A stretch of 64,000 nt of DNA from Castellaniella sp040276085. Its GTDB lineage: Bacteria > Pseudomonadota > Gammaproteobacteria > Burkholderiales > Burkholderiaceae_B. The stretch covers positions 62,001 to 126,000 of the forward strand of contig NZ_JBELOK010000001.1 of assembly GCF_040276085.1 (NCBI RefSeq), read 5' to 3'. Positions 16,514-25,373 of this stretch are shown here, piece after piece. The notes beneath the pieces are model-generated. The model was not told the origin of the DNA and made no database searches. It was given only the letters and a program-made list of their open reading frames with translations. How positions within the stretch are numbered: the first letter of the stretch is position 1; each line of letters starts with the position of its first letter. The translations under genes were made by a program, and so were the position numbers.

Positions 16514-18843
16514 TAGCGTTGCTCCAGCTGGATGGCGCCCGAGCCCATGCCCAGGGCAGCGGTCTGTTCGAAGGCACCGGCAATCCGTACTGCGCCATCG
16601 GCCACGGTGTCATCCAGGGCCGCAGTCAGCTGGATCTCGCCGTGTGCAGAGCGCACGGTAACCGGCTGGCCATCCGCCACACCCAGAGACTGCAGGGTGG
16701 CGGCATTGGCAGCCGCCTGCGGCGGTGCAGAATTGACGTGCTCTTGCAGCGGTTGCGAACGGCGTACCAGCGCATCGGTACGGTAGATGGGCAACTCGGC
16801 CACACGCTCGACCGACGTGGACGCCTGGCGCACACCCGGCTGGTGACGGATTTCGTTGGACAGGCGGCCTTCAAGACCACCCACCATCACGGTGTCGCGC
16901 ACGGATTCGGAGGTGTCGTCGTCAAACCCGGCCAGGCCCAGCAGATTGCCCAGCACGCGCAGGACTTTCCAGGCAGGACGGGTATCGCCCACCGGCGCGG
17001 CTACACCCTTGAAACTTTGCACCCGGCCTTCGGCGTTGACAAACGAGCCGGAGGTTTCGGTAAACGGCGCAATGGGCAGCATGACATCGGCCCAGTCTTC
17101 TGCCGCAGAACGGAAGGCGGTAAATGCCACGGCCATGGCCGAGCCTTGCAGGGCTCGCACCGCCTGATCGCCCAGATCGCTGTCCAGACGGGGTTCGGCA
17201 TGCAACACCAGATAGGCTTTCAGGGGATCGCCCGAGAGCATCGCCCGGGCATCCAGGCCCCCATTGGCAGGCACCGCGCCCGCCAGATAGCCACCCACGG
17301 TGTTGCCACCAGCAGTAAGGAAGCCAAAGCGGCCACCGGCCAGTTGCGCAATCAGCTGCGCATTGGCGGCCAGCAAGGCGACGTCTTGGCTGGTAAGGGT
17401 GAGATTACCCATCAGCACAGCCACGCGCTCGCCGGAGGCGAGGCTTTGCGCGATATCCTGCGCGCCTTGACCCGCTTGCAGGCCGGCCAGGACATCAGGC
17501 ACCGGCTGAGACTTGAGCCCGGCCAGCGCCACGGCGATCTCGCCCAGGGCATTGACCAGACCCGAAGGCTTGACCGTGATGCGGCCCGTGACCGGCACCA
17601 AAGGATCGACTGCCACGCTATCGACCAGCGAAAGCTGCATGCCACGCTTGGCAGCCTGGCGCAGGCGCTGAGCCATCAGCGGATGATCCTTGCGCAGGAA
17701 CGAACCCACCACCAGGGTGCGGTCTAGCGTGTTGAGATCGGCGATGGGCATGCCCAGCCAGGGGGCGCCGCTGCGTACGGCATCCAGGGCAGCACCCTCG
17801 CCACGCAGACGGAAATCGATGTTGTCAGACCCCAGGGCATGCGTCAGGCGCGCCAGCAGGGCGAGTTCTTCGAGGGTGGCGGTTTCGGTACCCAAGGCAC
17901 CGATCTGTGCCCCGCCACCGTCTTCGCGCACTTGATTAAGGCCGGTCACCACCGACTGCAAGGCATCCGACCACGAAGCTTCGTGCCACTGGCCGTCACA
18001 GCCGCGCACCATCGGGTGCTGCAGGCGATCCTCGACATACAGCCCGGCATACGAGAAGCGGTCACGGTCGCTGATCCAGCATTCGTTGACGGGCTCGTTT
18101 TCGAAGGGCACCACGCGCAAGACGCGGTCCATCTTGGTTTGCACCACCAGATTGGCGCCCACGCTGTCGTGCGGGCTGACGGAGCGGCGACGGGCAAGCT
18201 CCCAGGTGCGGGCACTCATCATGAAGGGCTTGGACAGCAAGGCACCCACCGGGCAGACGTCGATCATGTTGCCCGAGAGTTCGGACTCGACCGCTTCGCC
18301 CACAAACGTGGTGATCTCGGAGAACTCGCCCCGATTGAGCATGCCGATTTCCATGATGCCACCGATCTCCTGCCCGACGCGTATGCAACGCGTGCAGTGG
18401 ATGCAGCGCTGCATTTGCTCGGCCGAAATCAGCGGCCCCATGGGCTTGTGAAACACCACGCGCTTGGGTTCTTTGTAGCGCGAGGCGGATTCGCCATAAC
18501 CCATGGCAAGATCTTGCAGCTGGCATTCGCCACCCTGATCGCATACCGGGCAATCCAGGGGGTGATTAATCAGAAGAAACTCCATCACGGCACGCTGGGC
18601 GGCCACGGCTTTTTCGGAGTGCGTATACACCACCATGCCGTTGGTAACCGGTGTCGCACAGGCCGGCAGTTGCTTGGGGGCCTTTTCGACCTCGACCAGG
18701 CACATGCGGCAGTTGGCGGCAATGCTGAGCTTCTTGTGATAGCAGAAATGCGGGATGTACAGCCCCGCCGCGTGAGCAGCCTGGATAACCATGCTGCCTT
18801 CTTCGGCTTGAACCTTCAGCCCGTCGATGGTGAGTTCTACCAT
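16513..18843 (-). CDS. nuoG: NADH-quinone oxidoreductase subunit G (iron-sulfur)
   Basis: The 776-residue peripheral-arm subunit has a full set of N-terminal cluster ligands: C34, C45, C48 and C62 for the 2Fe-2S cluster; H94, C98, C101 and C107 for the His-ligated 4Fe-4S cluster; and C147, C150, C153 and C197 for the next 4Fe-4S cluster. A molybdopterin-oxidoreductase-like domain without obvious cofactor function follows (about 220-700). I see no C-x2-C-x3-C set in residues 210-240 for the extra N7 cluster of E. coli NuoG, which many bacteria lack. The ATG at 18843 starts the conserved MVELTIDG; the open frame upstream is a shadow of nuoF. Confidence 0.96.
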   Translation of the reverse strand: MVELTIDGLKVQAEEGSMVIQAAHAAGLYIPHFCYHKKLSIAANCRMCLVEVEKAPKQLPACATPVTNGMVVYTHSEKAVAAQRAVMEFLLINHPLDCPVCDQGGECQLQDLAMGYGESASRYKEPKRVVFHKPMGPLISAEQMQRCIHCTRCIRVGQEIGGIMEIGMLNRGEFSEITTFVGEAVESELSGNMIDVCPVGALLSKPFMMSARTWELARRRSVSPHDSVGANLVVQTKMDRVLRVVPFENEPVNECWISDRDRFSYAGLYVEDRLQHPMVRGCDGQWHEASWSDALQSVVTGLNQVREDGGGAQIGALGTETATLEELALLARLTHALGSDNIDFRLRGEGAALDAVRSGAPWLGMPIADLNTLDRTLVVGSFLRKDHPLMAQRLRQAAKRGMQLSLVDSVAVDPLVPVTGRITVKPSGLVNALGEIAVALAGLKSQPVPDVLAGLQAGQGAQDIAQSLASGERVAVLMGNLTLTSQDVALLAANAQLIAQLAGGRFGFLTAGGNTVGGYLAGAVPANGGLDARAMLSGDPLKAYLVLHAEPRLDSDLGDQAVRALQGSAMAVAFTAFRSAAEDWADVMLPIAPFTETSGSFVNAEGRVQSFKGVAAPVGDTRPAWKVLRVLGNLLGLAGFDDDTSESVRDTVMVGGLEGRLSNEIRHQPGVRQASTSVERVAELPIYRTDALVRRSQPLQEHVNSAPPQAAANAATLQSLGVADGQPVTVRSAHGEIQLTAALDDTVADGAVRIAGAFEQTAALGMGSGAIQLEQR

Positions 18844-18857
18844 GGCGTGTCCTGACC

Positions 18858-20228
18858 CTACAGATACTTGGCGACCACACAATCTTTGTGGTCGACGTGG
18901 TGGACGAATTCGTCGCGGAAATGCTTGATAAAGCTGCGTACCGGCATGGCGGCCGCGTCGGCCAGCGCACAGATGGTACGACCCATCATGTTGTGCGCCA
19001 CCGAATCCAGGGTTTCGATGTCTTCCATCGTGCCCTGGCCGTGCTCCATGCGCTGCATCATGCGATACAGCCAGCCCGTGCCCTCGCGACATGGCGTGCA
19101 CTGGCCGCAGGATTCTTCCATGTAGAAGTACGACAGGCGCATCAGCGATTTGACCATGCAGCGGGTGTCATCCAGCACAATCACGGCCCCCGAGCCCAGC
19201 ATCGAGCCGGCCTTGGCAATGGAGTCGTAATCCATGTTGGTGTTCATCATGATGTCGGCAGGCAGCACCGGAGAGGACGAGCCCCCCGGAATCACTGCCT
19301 TGAGCGCCCGCCCGCCCTTGACCCCGCCGGCAAGCTCGAGCAGCTTGGAAAACGGCGTACCCAGCGGGATTTCGTAGTTGCCGGGGCGTTCGACGTCGCC
19401 GGACACCGAGAAGATCTTGGTGCCGCCGGCTTTCTCGATACCAAGCTCTAGATAGGCTTGCGCACCCATCTGGAACACAAAGGGCACCGCGGCAAAGGTT
19501 TCGGTGTTGTTGATGGTGGTGGGCCGGCCATACAGACCGAAGCTGGCCGGGAACGGCGGCTTGAATCGCGGCTGGCCTTTTTTGCCTTCGAGAGACTCGA
19601 GCAAGGCGGTTTCTTCGCCGCAGATGTAGGCGCCAAAACCGTGGTGCGCATGCAACTGGTACGAAAAGCCCGAACCCAGAATGTTCTCGCCCAGGAACCC
19701 GGCCTCGCGCGCCTGGTGCAAGGCTTCTTCGAAGCGCTCGTGGATCTGGAAGATTTCGCCGTGGATGTAGTTGTAGCCCACCGACGCGCCCATGGCAAAG
19801 CCGCCGATGATCATGCCTTCGATCACTGAGTGCGGGTTGTAGCGCAGGAGGTCGCGGTCTTTGAACGTGCCTGGCTCGCCTTCGTCGGAGTTGCAGACGA
19901 CGTACTTTTGCCCCGGCAGGTTGCGCGGCATGAACGACCACTTGAGCCCCGTGGGAAACCCTGCACCGCCCCGGCCCCGCAGGCTGGAAGCCTTGAGCTC
20001 GGCGATCACATCGTCGGGCGTCATCCCGGTGGTGAGAATCTTTTTAAGGGATTCGTAGCCACCGCGGGCGATGTAGTCGTTGATCCCCCAGTTGTTGCCG
20101 TCCAGCCCCGCCAGCAGCAGCGGCTTGATGTGCCGGTTGTGGAAAATCATGCTGCGTGAAGGATCTTGTCCTAACTCGGGGTTAAGCGCATCCGTGCCAA
20201 ATTTCTGCAAGACGTCCTGTGCGCTCAT
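18858..20228 (-). CDS. nuoF: NADH-quinone oxidoreductase subunit F (NADH- and FMN-binding)
   Basis: The 456-residue subunit oxidises NADH with FMN and passes electrons to cluster N3. Seen are the glycine-rich NADH site RGRGGAGFPTGLKW (84-97), the FMN-site stretch CNSDEGEPGTFKDR (112-125), and the N3 ligands C374, C377, C380 and C420 (ESCGQCTPCREGT and later GRTICALAD). The ATG at 20228 overlaps the nuoE stop by 4 nt; an upstream open frame inside nuoE was rejected. Confidence 0.97.
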   Translation of the reverse strand: MSAQDVLQKFGTDALNPELGQDPSRSMIFHNRHIKPLLLAGLDGNNWGINDYIARGGYESLKKILTTGMTPDDVIAELKASSLRGRGGAGFPTGLKWSFMPRNLPGQKYVVCNSDEGEPGTFKDRDLLRYNPHSVIEGMIIGGFAMGASVGYNYIHGEIFQIHERFEEALHQAREAGFLGENILGSGFSYQLHAHHGFGAYICGEETALLESLEGKKGQPRFKPPFPASFGLYGRPTTINNTETFAAVPFVFQMGAQAYLELGIEKAGGTKIFSVSGDVERPGNYEIPLGTPFSKLLELAGGVKGGRALKAVIPGGSSSPVLPADIMMNTNMDYDSIAKAGSMLGSGAVIVLDDTRCMVKSLMRLSYFYMEESCGQCTPCREGTGWLYRMMQRMEHGQGTMEDIETLDSVAHNMMGRTICALADAAAMPVRSFIKHFRDEFVHHVDHKDCVVAKYL

Positions 20229-20716
20229 GCCGACTCCTTGAGTTCGCGGATCAGGGCATCGATTTTCTCGGGCTGCATGCGGCAGCACATGTGCTTGTCG
20301 TTGGCCAGGATAACCGGCGCATCACCACAGGCACCCATGCACTCGCCCTCGTTGAGGGTAAACAGGCCATCGGGCGTGGTCTCGTGAAAATCGATCCCCA
20401 GTTTTTCTTTGAGGTACTGGGCTGCCTGGCCGCTGCCTTGCAGCGCACAGGGCAGGTTGGTGCAGATGGTAAGCGTAAAGCGTCCCACCGGCTGGGTGTT
20501 GTACATGGAGTAAAAGGTGGCAATCTCTTGCACTGCGATGGTGGGCATCTGAAGATAAGCCGCCACATCGCGGATGACTTCTTGGGAGACCCAACCTTTT
20601 TCGGTTTGTGCAATGGTCAGCGCCGCCATCACGGCGGATTTCTTTTGATCCGCCGGGTATTTGGTGATTTCCCGGTCGATGTCCCGGTAAGCTTGTTCGG
20701 AAAGCAGCATCGTCAT
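20225..20716 (-). CDS. nuoE: NADH-quinone oxidoreductase subunit E (2Fe-2S)
   Basis: The 163-residue thioredoxin-like-fold subunit carries cluster N1a. Its four ligands are visible as C85 and C90 (TICTNLPCAL) and C126 and C130 (ECMGACGDAP). The extra pair CC at 144-145 is probably not a ligand. Starts at Met1 and Met3 are both possible. It lies 21 bp after nuoD. Confidence 0.96.
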   Translation of the reverse strand: MTMLLSEQAYRDIDREITKYPADQKKSAVMAALTIAQTEKGWVSQEVIRDVAAYLQMPTIAVQEIATFYSMYNTQPVGRFTLTICTNLPCALQGSGQAAQYLKEKLGIDFHETTPDGLFTLNEGECMGACGDAPVILANDKHMCCRMQPEKIDALIRELKESA

Positions 20717-20737
20717 GGTTCCTGTGATGTCCGGGCC

Positions 20738-21991
20738 TTAGCGGTCGATTTCGCCAAACACAATATCCTGGGTACCAATGATGGTGACCACGTCGGAAAT
20801 CATGTGCCCCTTGGACATTTCTTCGAGCGAGTGCAGATGGGCGAACCCCGGCGCCCGGATTTTAAGGCGGTAAGGCTTGTTGGCACCATCAGAGATCAGA
20901 TAAATGCCGAATTCGCCCTTGGGGTGTTCTACCGCGGCATAGGCCTCGCCCTCGGGCACGTGCATGCCCTCGGTAAACAGCTTGAAATGGTGGATCATGT
21001 CCTCCATCCCGGTTTTCATGCGCTCGCGCTTGGGCGGCGCCACCTTGTGGTTGCCCACAATGACGGGGCCGGGATTGTTGCGCAGCCACTCGATGCACTG
21101 GCGGATGATGCGATTGGATTCGCGCATCTCGGCAATGCGGCACAGATAGCGGTCGTAGCAATCGCCGTTTTTGCCCACCGGAATATCAAAATCAAGCTTG
21201 TCGTAAACCTCGTAGGGCTGCTTCTTGCGCAGATCCCACTCGATGCCCGAGCCACGCAGCATGGGGCCGGTAAAGCCCAGCGCCAGGGCGCGCTCTGGAG
21301 AAACCACGCCGATGTCCACCAGGCGTTGCTTCCAGATGCGGTTTTCGGTCAGCAGGACTTCGTATTCGTCGATGCAGGTGGGAAACCGGTTGGTGAAGTC
21401 TTCGATGAAATCAAGCAGGGAACCCGAGCGGGCTTCGTTGATGGCCTTGGTTTCTTTGTCGGAGCGATACTTGGAGCCCGCGTACTGCGGCATGGTGTCG
21501 GGCAGATCGCGGTACACACCACCGGGCCGGTAGTAAGCGGCGTGCATGCGCGCACCGGAGACAGCCTCGTAGCAGTCCATCAGGTCTTCGCGCTCGCGGA
21601 AGGCATACAAAAACACCGCCATGGCACCGACGTCGAGGGCGTGCGAGCCCAACGACATCAGGTGGTTAAGGATGCGGGTGATTTCGTCGAACATCACGCG
21701 GATGTATTGCGCACGCACCGGAATCTGGATGCCCAGCAGACGCTCGACAGCCATGCAGTAGGCATGCTCGTTGCACATCATGGAGACGTAATCGAGCCGA
21801 TCCATGTAGGGCAAGGTTTGCAAAAACGTGCGGGTCTCGGCGAGCTTCTCGGTGGCGCGGTGCAGCAGACCAATGTGAGGGTCGGCGCGCTGGACGACTT
21901 CGCCGTCGAGCTCGAGCACCAGGCGCAACACCCCGTGGGCGGCCGGGTGCTGCGGGCCAAAGTTGAGGTTGTAGTTCTGAATCTCTGCCAT
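20738..21991 (-). CDS. nuoD: NADH-quinone oxidoreductase subunit D
   Basis: The 417-residue 49-kDa-type subunit forms part of the quinone-reduction site with NuoB. Typical stretches are NFGPQHPAAHGVLRLVLELDGE, with the His/Pro loop at the quinone site, then PHIGLLHRATEKLAE, YCMAVERLLGI, LRGSGIEWDLRKKQPYEVYD and the C-terminal DVVTIIGTQDIVFGEIDR. Length is normal. It starts 1 bp after the nuoC stop. Confidence 0.97.
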   Translation of the reverse strand: MAEIQNYNLNFGPQHPAAHGVLRLVLELDGEVVQRADPHIGLLHRATEKLAETRTFLQTLPYMDRLDYVSMMCNEHAYCMAVERLLGIQIPVRAQYIRVMFDEITRILNHLMSLGSHALDVGAMAVFLYAFREREDLMDCYEAVSGARMHAAYYRPGGVYRDLPDTMPQYAGSKYRSDKETKAINEARSGSLLDFIEDFTNRFPTCIDEYEVLLTENRIWKQRLVDIGVVSPERALALGFTGPMLRGSGIEWDLRKKQPYEVYDKLDFDIPVGKNGDCYDRYLCRIAEMRESNRIIRQCIEWLRNNPGPVIVGNHKVAPPKRERMKTGMEDMIHHFKLFTEGMHVPEGEAYAAVEHPKGEFGIYLISDGANKPYRLKIRAPGFAHLHSLEEMSKGHMISDVVTIIGTQDIVFGEIDR

Positions 21992-21992
21992 A

Positions 21993-22610
21993 TCAGTACC
22001 GTTCGATTCCGTAGTGATCGTCGCGCACCACGCGAGGGGTCACCTCGCGGGGCTCGATGGTGACCGGTTGGTAAATCACGCGCTTTTGCTCGGCGTCGTA
22101 GCGCATCTCGACGTGGCCGGAGATGGGGAAATCCTTGCGGAAGGGATGGCCAATAAAACCGTAGTCGGTCAGGATGCGGCGCAAGTCGGGATGGCCCTCG
22201 AACACAATGCCGTAGAGGTCAAAGGCTTCGCGCTCGTACCAGTTGACCGACGGCCAGACATCCACCAAAGAGGCCACCACGGGGAATTCATCGTGCTCGG
22301 CGTACACCCGCACACGCAGCCGCCAGTTATGGGTAACCGACAGCAAATGAACGACCACTGCAAAGCGGTGCGGATGCTGCGTAGAGTAGCCCGGGTGGTA
22401 AGTGGGCGCTTTCCAGGCAGAGTAATCCACCCCGCAGAGATCCATACAGGATTCAAAGCGCAGGCTGGCGTGATCGCGCAGGATGCGGCAGGTGTCTGCC
22501 CAGGCAGACTGGGGCAGCTGCAGGGTGAGCTCGCCCAGGGATTCGGTAACCAGCACCGAGGCCCCCAGGACATCGCGCAGATTGGTTTCTAGTGTCTGTA
22601 GCCGTGTCAT
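21993..22610 (-). CDS. nuoC: NADH-quinone oxidoreductase subunit C
   Basis: The 205-residue 30-kDa-type subunit belongs to the peripheral arm. The signature is in WYEREAFDLYGIVFEGHPDLRRILTDYGF followed by GHPFRKDFP. NuoC and NuoD are separate proteins here, unlike the fused NuoCD of enterobacteria. The ATG at 22610 begins the family-like sequence; an extension to 22661 is not supported. Confidence 0.95.
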   Translation of the reverse strand: MTRLQTLETNLRDVLGASVLVTESLGELTLQLPQSAWADTCRILRDHASLRFESCMDLCGVDYSAWKAPTYHPGYSTQHPHRFAVVVHLLSVTHNWRLRVRVYAEHDEFPVVASLVDVWPSVNWYEREAFDLYGIVFEGHPDLRRILTDYGFIGHPFRKDFPISGHVEMRYDAEQKRVIYQPVTIEPREVTPRVVRDDHYGIERY

Positions 22611-22694
22611 ATGCAGATCGTGGGTTCGGATCAGGGATGGGAGTGCCGGGTGATGAAACACAGGCCGCCTTGTGGCGACGCGCCGGCAAACCCG

Positions 22695-23171
22695 CTAGCG
22701 CGCAATGGTGTTGGTAAGACGGATCTTGTTTTGCATCTGCAGCAAGCCGTATACCAGCGCCTCGGCCGTGGGCGGACAGCCCGGCACATAAACATCCACC
22801 GGCACGATACGATCGCAACCACGCACCACCGAGTAGGAGTAGTGGTAGTAGCCGCCCCCGTTGGCACAGGAGCCCATCGAAACCACCCAGCGCGGCTCGG
22901 GCATTTGGTCGTACACCTTGCGCAGTGCCGGAGCCATCTTGTTGCACAGCGTGCCAGCCACGATCATCAGATCGGACTGACGCGGGCTGGGACGAAAAAT
23001 AATGCCGAATTGGTCGAGATCGTAGCGCGCCGCACCGGCGTGCATCATCTCGACGGCACAACAGGCCAGACCAAATGTCATGGGCCACAGAGAGCCCGTT
23101 TTAGCCCAGTTGAGGAACTTGTCCGCACTGGTGGTCATGAAGCCTTTTTCCATGACGCCTTCTACAGCCAT
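22695..23171 (-). CDS. nuoB: NADH-quinone oxidoreductase subunit B (cluster N2)
   Basis: The 158-residue subunit holds the terminal 4Fe-4S cluster N2 that reduces quinone. Ligands are the tandem C37-C38 (FGLACCAVEMM), C102 (MGSCANGGG) and C132 (VPGCPPTAEAL). The ATG at 23171 (MAVEG) follows GGGGGTAAGC, a good ribosome binding site; the longer frame would need a TTG overlapping that site and was rejected. Confidence 0.97.
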   Translation of the reverse strand: MAVEGVMEKGFMTTSADKFLNWAKTGSLWPMTFGLACCAVEMMHAGAARYDLDQFGIIFRPSPRQSDLMIVAGTLCNKMAPALRKVYDQMPEPRWVVSMGSCANGGGYYHYSYSVVRGCDRIVPVDVYVPGCPPTAEALVYGLLQMQNKIRLTNTIAR

Positions 23172-23186
23172 TTTGCTTACCCCCAA

Positions 23187-23546
23187 TTATTCCCAGTCGA
23201 GTGCGCCGCGGCGCCACTCGTAGATGAATCCCACCGTGAGGATGCCCAGGAAGATTGCCACCGCCCAGAACCCCACCATGCCCACGGCGTCGTTCGCCAT
23301 AGCCCAGGGAAACAGAAACGCGATTTCGAGATCGAACATGATGAACAGGATGGCGACCAGGTAATAGCGCACGTCGAATTTCATGCGGGAATCGCCAAAG
23401 GATTCGAAACCGCATTCGTACACGGAAAGCTTTTCGGCATCGGGCACATTGCGGCCCAGCAAACGCCCCGCCACCAGCAGGGCCGCGCCAATCAAGGTGG
23501 CGACGATGATGAAAAGCAGCACAGGAAAGTACTGTTCCAGATTCAT
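23187..23546 (-). CDS. nuoA: NADH-quinone oxidoreductase subunit A
   Basis: The 119-residue, three-helix membrane subunit is the first gene of the complex I operon. The signature YECGFESFGDSRMKFDVRYYLVAILFIMFDLEIAFLFPWA contains the loop and acidic residues near the quinone channel. It starts 364 bp from the end of the porin gene; an extended -10 promoter candidate lies 35-43 bp before the ATG and an AGCAGGGG stretch serves as a weak ribosome binding site. Confidence 0.97.
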   Translation of the reverse strand: MNLEQYFPVLLFIIVATLIGAALLVAGRLLGRNVPDAEKLSVYECGFESFGDSRMKFDVRYYLVAILFIMFDLEIAFLFPWAMANDAVGMVGFWAVAIFLGILTVGFIYEWRRGALDWE

Positions 23547-23797
23547 GATAGGCCCCTGCTCCAGAAGATCAAACTACGGGATTGTATCATTTCGACAAGC
23601 TTATTCGCAGGGAAAACCCGTGCCTGAAACACATTTGATATGGGTCAACCCAGCTAAGCACAGATCGGCTTTCAGGCACCTGAAATGAGGCGATCAGATT
23701 TCCCCGCAATGACAAACCGGATCAAGGCCGGCCAGATCAGCGGGCAAAGTCAGCACACACAGGCAAGCATGCAGCGCCAGCACCCCGAACCACCAGA
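23547..23797 (-). promoter_or_regulatory. nuo operon control region with extended -10 and inverted repeats
   Basis: This is the nuoA-proximal part of a 364-bp stretch without a gene. On the minus strand 23589-23581 reads TGATACAAT, an extended -10 element (TG-N-TACAAT); the -35 position is weak. Farther upstream, 23620-23629 (GTGCCTGAAA) and 23670-23679 (TTTCAGGCAC) form a perfect 10-bp inverted repeat. A second repeat, TTTCAG-GCAC-CTGAAA (23670-23685), shares one arm with it, and a short TGGGT/ACCCA pair (23641-23652) lies between. These would sit about 45-110 bp upstream of the predicted transcript start, where an activator or repressor could bind. No tRNA gene is seen here. The assignment is inference. 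Confidence 0.45.
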
Positions 23798-23831
23798 CAA
23801 CAAAAAACCACCCGAAGGTGGTTTTTTGTTG
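23798..23831 (-). terminator. Intrinsic terminator after the porin gene
   Basis: A perfect 15-bp stem (23798-23812 with 23817-23831) closes a CGAA tetraloop (TTCG on the minus strand). A run of six T residues lies inside the 3' arm on either strand. It lies 80 bp after the porin stop and separates porin transcription from the nuo operon. Confidence 0.9.
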
Positions 23832-23910
23832 GAGAGCCGAAGCCCTCCCAAGTTTTGTGCAGCCCGGCAAGCCAGGCCACATCGCCGCGTGGACAAGCCA
23901 CGCGTAGCGA

Positions 23911-25113
23911 TTAGAACTTGTGGTTCAGACCGATACCGGCTTCGGTACCCTTCAGATCCTTGACGTAGCCAAGGTTCTTGCCGTAGGTACCATAGGCGTA
24001 GACGCCAGTACGCTTGGACAGCGGGTAGAAGTAGTTGATCTGATAGGTGCTGATATTGCCAGCATAATCGCCCTTGGCGCCATCAGCGATAGCATCATCC
24101 AGATTGGACGTGGAGTAGTTCCAGCCAGCGTACAGCTTGCCGCCAGCCAGAGGAGCACTCAGGCCAACGTGGTAGTTGTTGGACTTGAAGTCGGAATAGC
24201 TAGAGACACCGAACTTGTTAAAGGCGTAAACGGTCTTAGCAGCACCAAATCCGGTCAGGCCACCAGTGTTGCTGCCCCAGCCCAGTTTGCCATGACGGTC
24301 TTGGCCATAAGCCAAGGAGAGCTTAACGACTTCGAAGTCGTAAGCAGCATTCAAGTTCCAGCTGGTGATGGGGTCGTTGTTTGCAGTCTGGCCGCTACGG
24401 TCGTAGCTGGCACCGGCGCTGATCGGGCCGTTGGCGTACGTCAGACCCAAGGAGGTACGGGAAGTACGCTCGCTGGAACCTGCAACTTCCGAAACCACGG
24501 TTTTTCCGTCACTATCCAGGTGGGATTTGATCTTGGCCCAACCTTGACCATCTACGCGATCAATTGAGTCATTACCTTCGGAGCCATACAAAGCGATCAG
24601 CTTGAAGCCAGCGAAATCAGGCGAGACATACTTGAAGGAATTGTCGATACGGTTACCGTAGCCCACGCCACCGAAGACCTTATCCACATCACCCATGTTC
24701 CAGCCATTGGAGATCAGGTTGCCGACTTCGACACCGGCGCTGTACTGACGGCCCATCGTGAAGGTACCCCAGCTGTCGCTGGACAGACCGACGAACGCTT
24801 GGCGATGGAATTGGCGGTCGCTGGAAGGCTGGCCGTTACCCAGATCAAAGCCTTGCTCCAATTGGAAAATGGCGCGCAGGCCATTGCCCAGATCTTCGGA
24901 GCCCTTCAGGCCGAAACGGTTACCGTTGACGGTGCCGCTACGCAGACCGGAGGTCTTGGCAGTTTGATCGGCGCCATCGTGGTCGTATTTGAAGTTCTGA
25001 TAGCCGTAGCCGGTATCCAGGATACCGTACAGCGTCACGGACGTTTCTGCTTGAGCAACGCCAGCGGTAGCAAAACCGGCCAGCAGAGCAGCAGCGAGCA
25101 GAGTCTTTTTCAT
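23911..25113 (-). CDS. General porin, Gram-negative trimeric type
   Basis: The 400-residue outer-membrane beta-barrel belongs to the betaproteobacterial porin family. The signal peptide MKKTLLAAALLAGFATAGVA is probably cut after AQA (residue 22). The mature protein begins ETSVTLYGILDTGY, the usual first strand; GSEDLGNGLRAIFQLEQGFD and QAFVGLSSDSWGTFTMGRQY follow, and the last strand ends in Phe (GIGLNHKF) for BAM recognition. It allows diffusion of small solutes. The ATG at 25113 has GGAGA 8-9 nt upstream; the open frame further upstream lacks signal-peptide character. Codon usage is strongly biased and less GC-rich than the neighbours, as expected for a highly expressed gene. Its position just before nuoA, same strand, resembles Bordetella. 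Confidence 0.95.
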   Translation of the reverse strand: MKKTLLAAALLAGFATAGVAQAETSVTLYGILDTGYGYQNFKYDHDGADQTAKTSGLRSGTVNGNRFGLKGSEDLGNGLRAIFQLEQGFDLGNGQPSSDRQFHRQAFVGLSSDSWGTFTMGRQYSAGVEVGNLISNGWNMGDVDKVFGGVGYGNRIDNSFKYVSPDFAGFKLIALYGSEGNDSIDRVDGQGWAKIKSHLDSDGKTVVSEVAGSSERTSRTSLGLTYANGPISAGASYDRSGQTANNDPITSWNLNAAYDFEVVKLSLAYGQDRHGKLGWGSNTGGLTGFGAAKTVYAFNKFGVSSYSDFKSNNYHVGLSAPLAGGKLYAGWNYSTSNLDDAIADGAKGDYAGNISTYQINYFYPLSKRTGVYAYGTYGKNLGYVKDLKGTEAGIGLNHKF

Positions 25114-25151
25114 GTAAGAAATCTCCGTAGATTTGTGTGAATCAGAGCAGG

Positions 25152-25205
25152 CCAACAACATCCTGTGCTGCTGCTCTTTCTAACTCCGCGAAGGGAAGTT
25201 GTTGG
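25152..25205. repeat. Inverted repeat in the porin leader region
   Basis: CCAACAAC (25152-25159) and GTTGTTGG (25198-25205) form a perfect 8-bp inverted repeat around a 38-nt spacer, 39-92 bp upstream of the porin start. In the porin transcript this could form a stem in the 5' leader that affects stability or translation. No convincing sigma70 promoter could be fixed in the 260 bp between the porin and the AEC transporter. Confidence 0.35.
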
Positions 25206-25373
25206 TATTGCATCAAAAATCCGGCGCAATTGCCATGTTGAGGGTCTTAAAGGGCCCAGTTTCCTTAAAAGCCGTTGCAGAACCACAACAGATGGGCTCG
25301 TAACCGTACAATCGCGGCTGGGCGGCGCTTTGTATTAAAGCAGAGGCCGCCAAAGACCTGTTGCGTGGTGCCT

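Noticed and set aside
20219..22063. 614-codon open frame antisense to nuoE and nuoD
   Set aside because: Both nuo genes have all expected cluster and quinone-site motifs, and the antisense frame has none.
23547..23910. tRNA gene before nuoA, as in some other Burkholderiales
   Set aside because: No cloverleaf or CCA-type end could be found; the region holds a terminator, a promoter candidate and inverted repeats.
23685..23963. Short plus-strand open frame across the porin terminator
   Set aside because: It runs through the terminator stem and the end of the porin gene and has no ribosome binding site.
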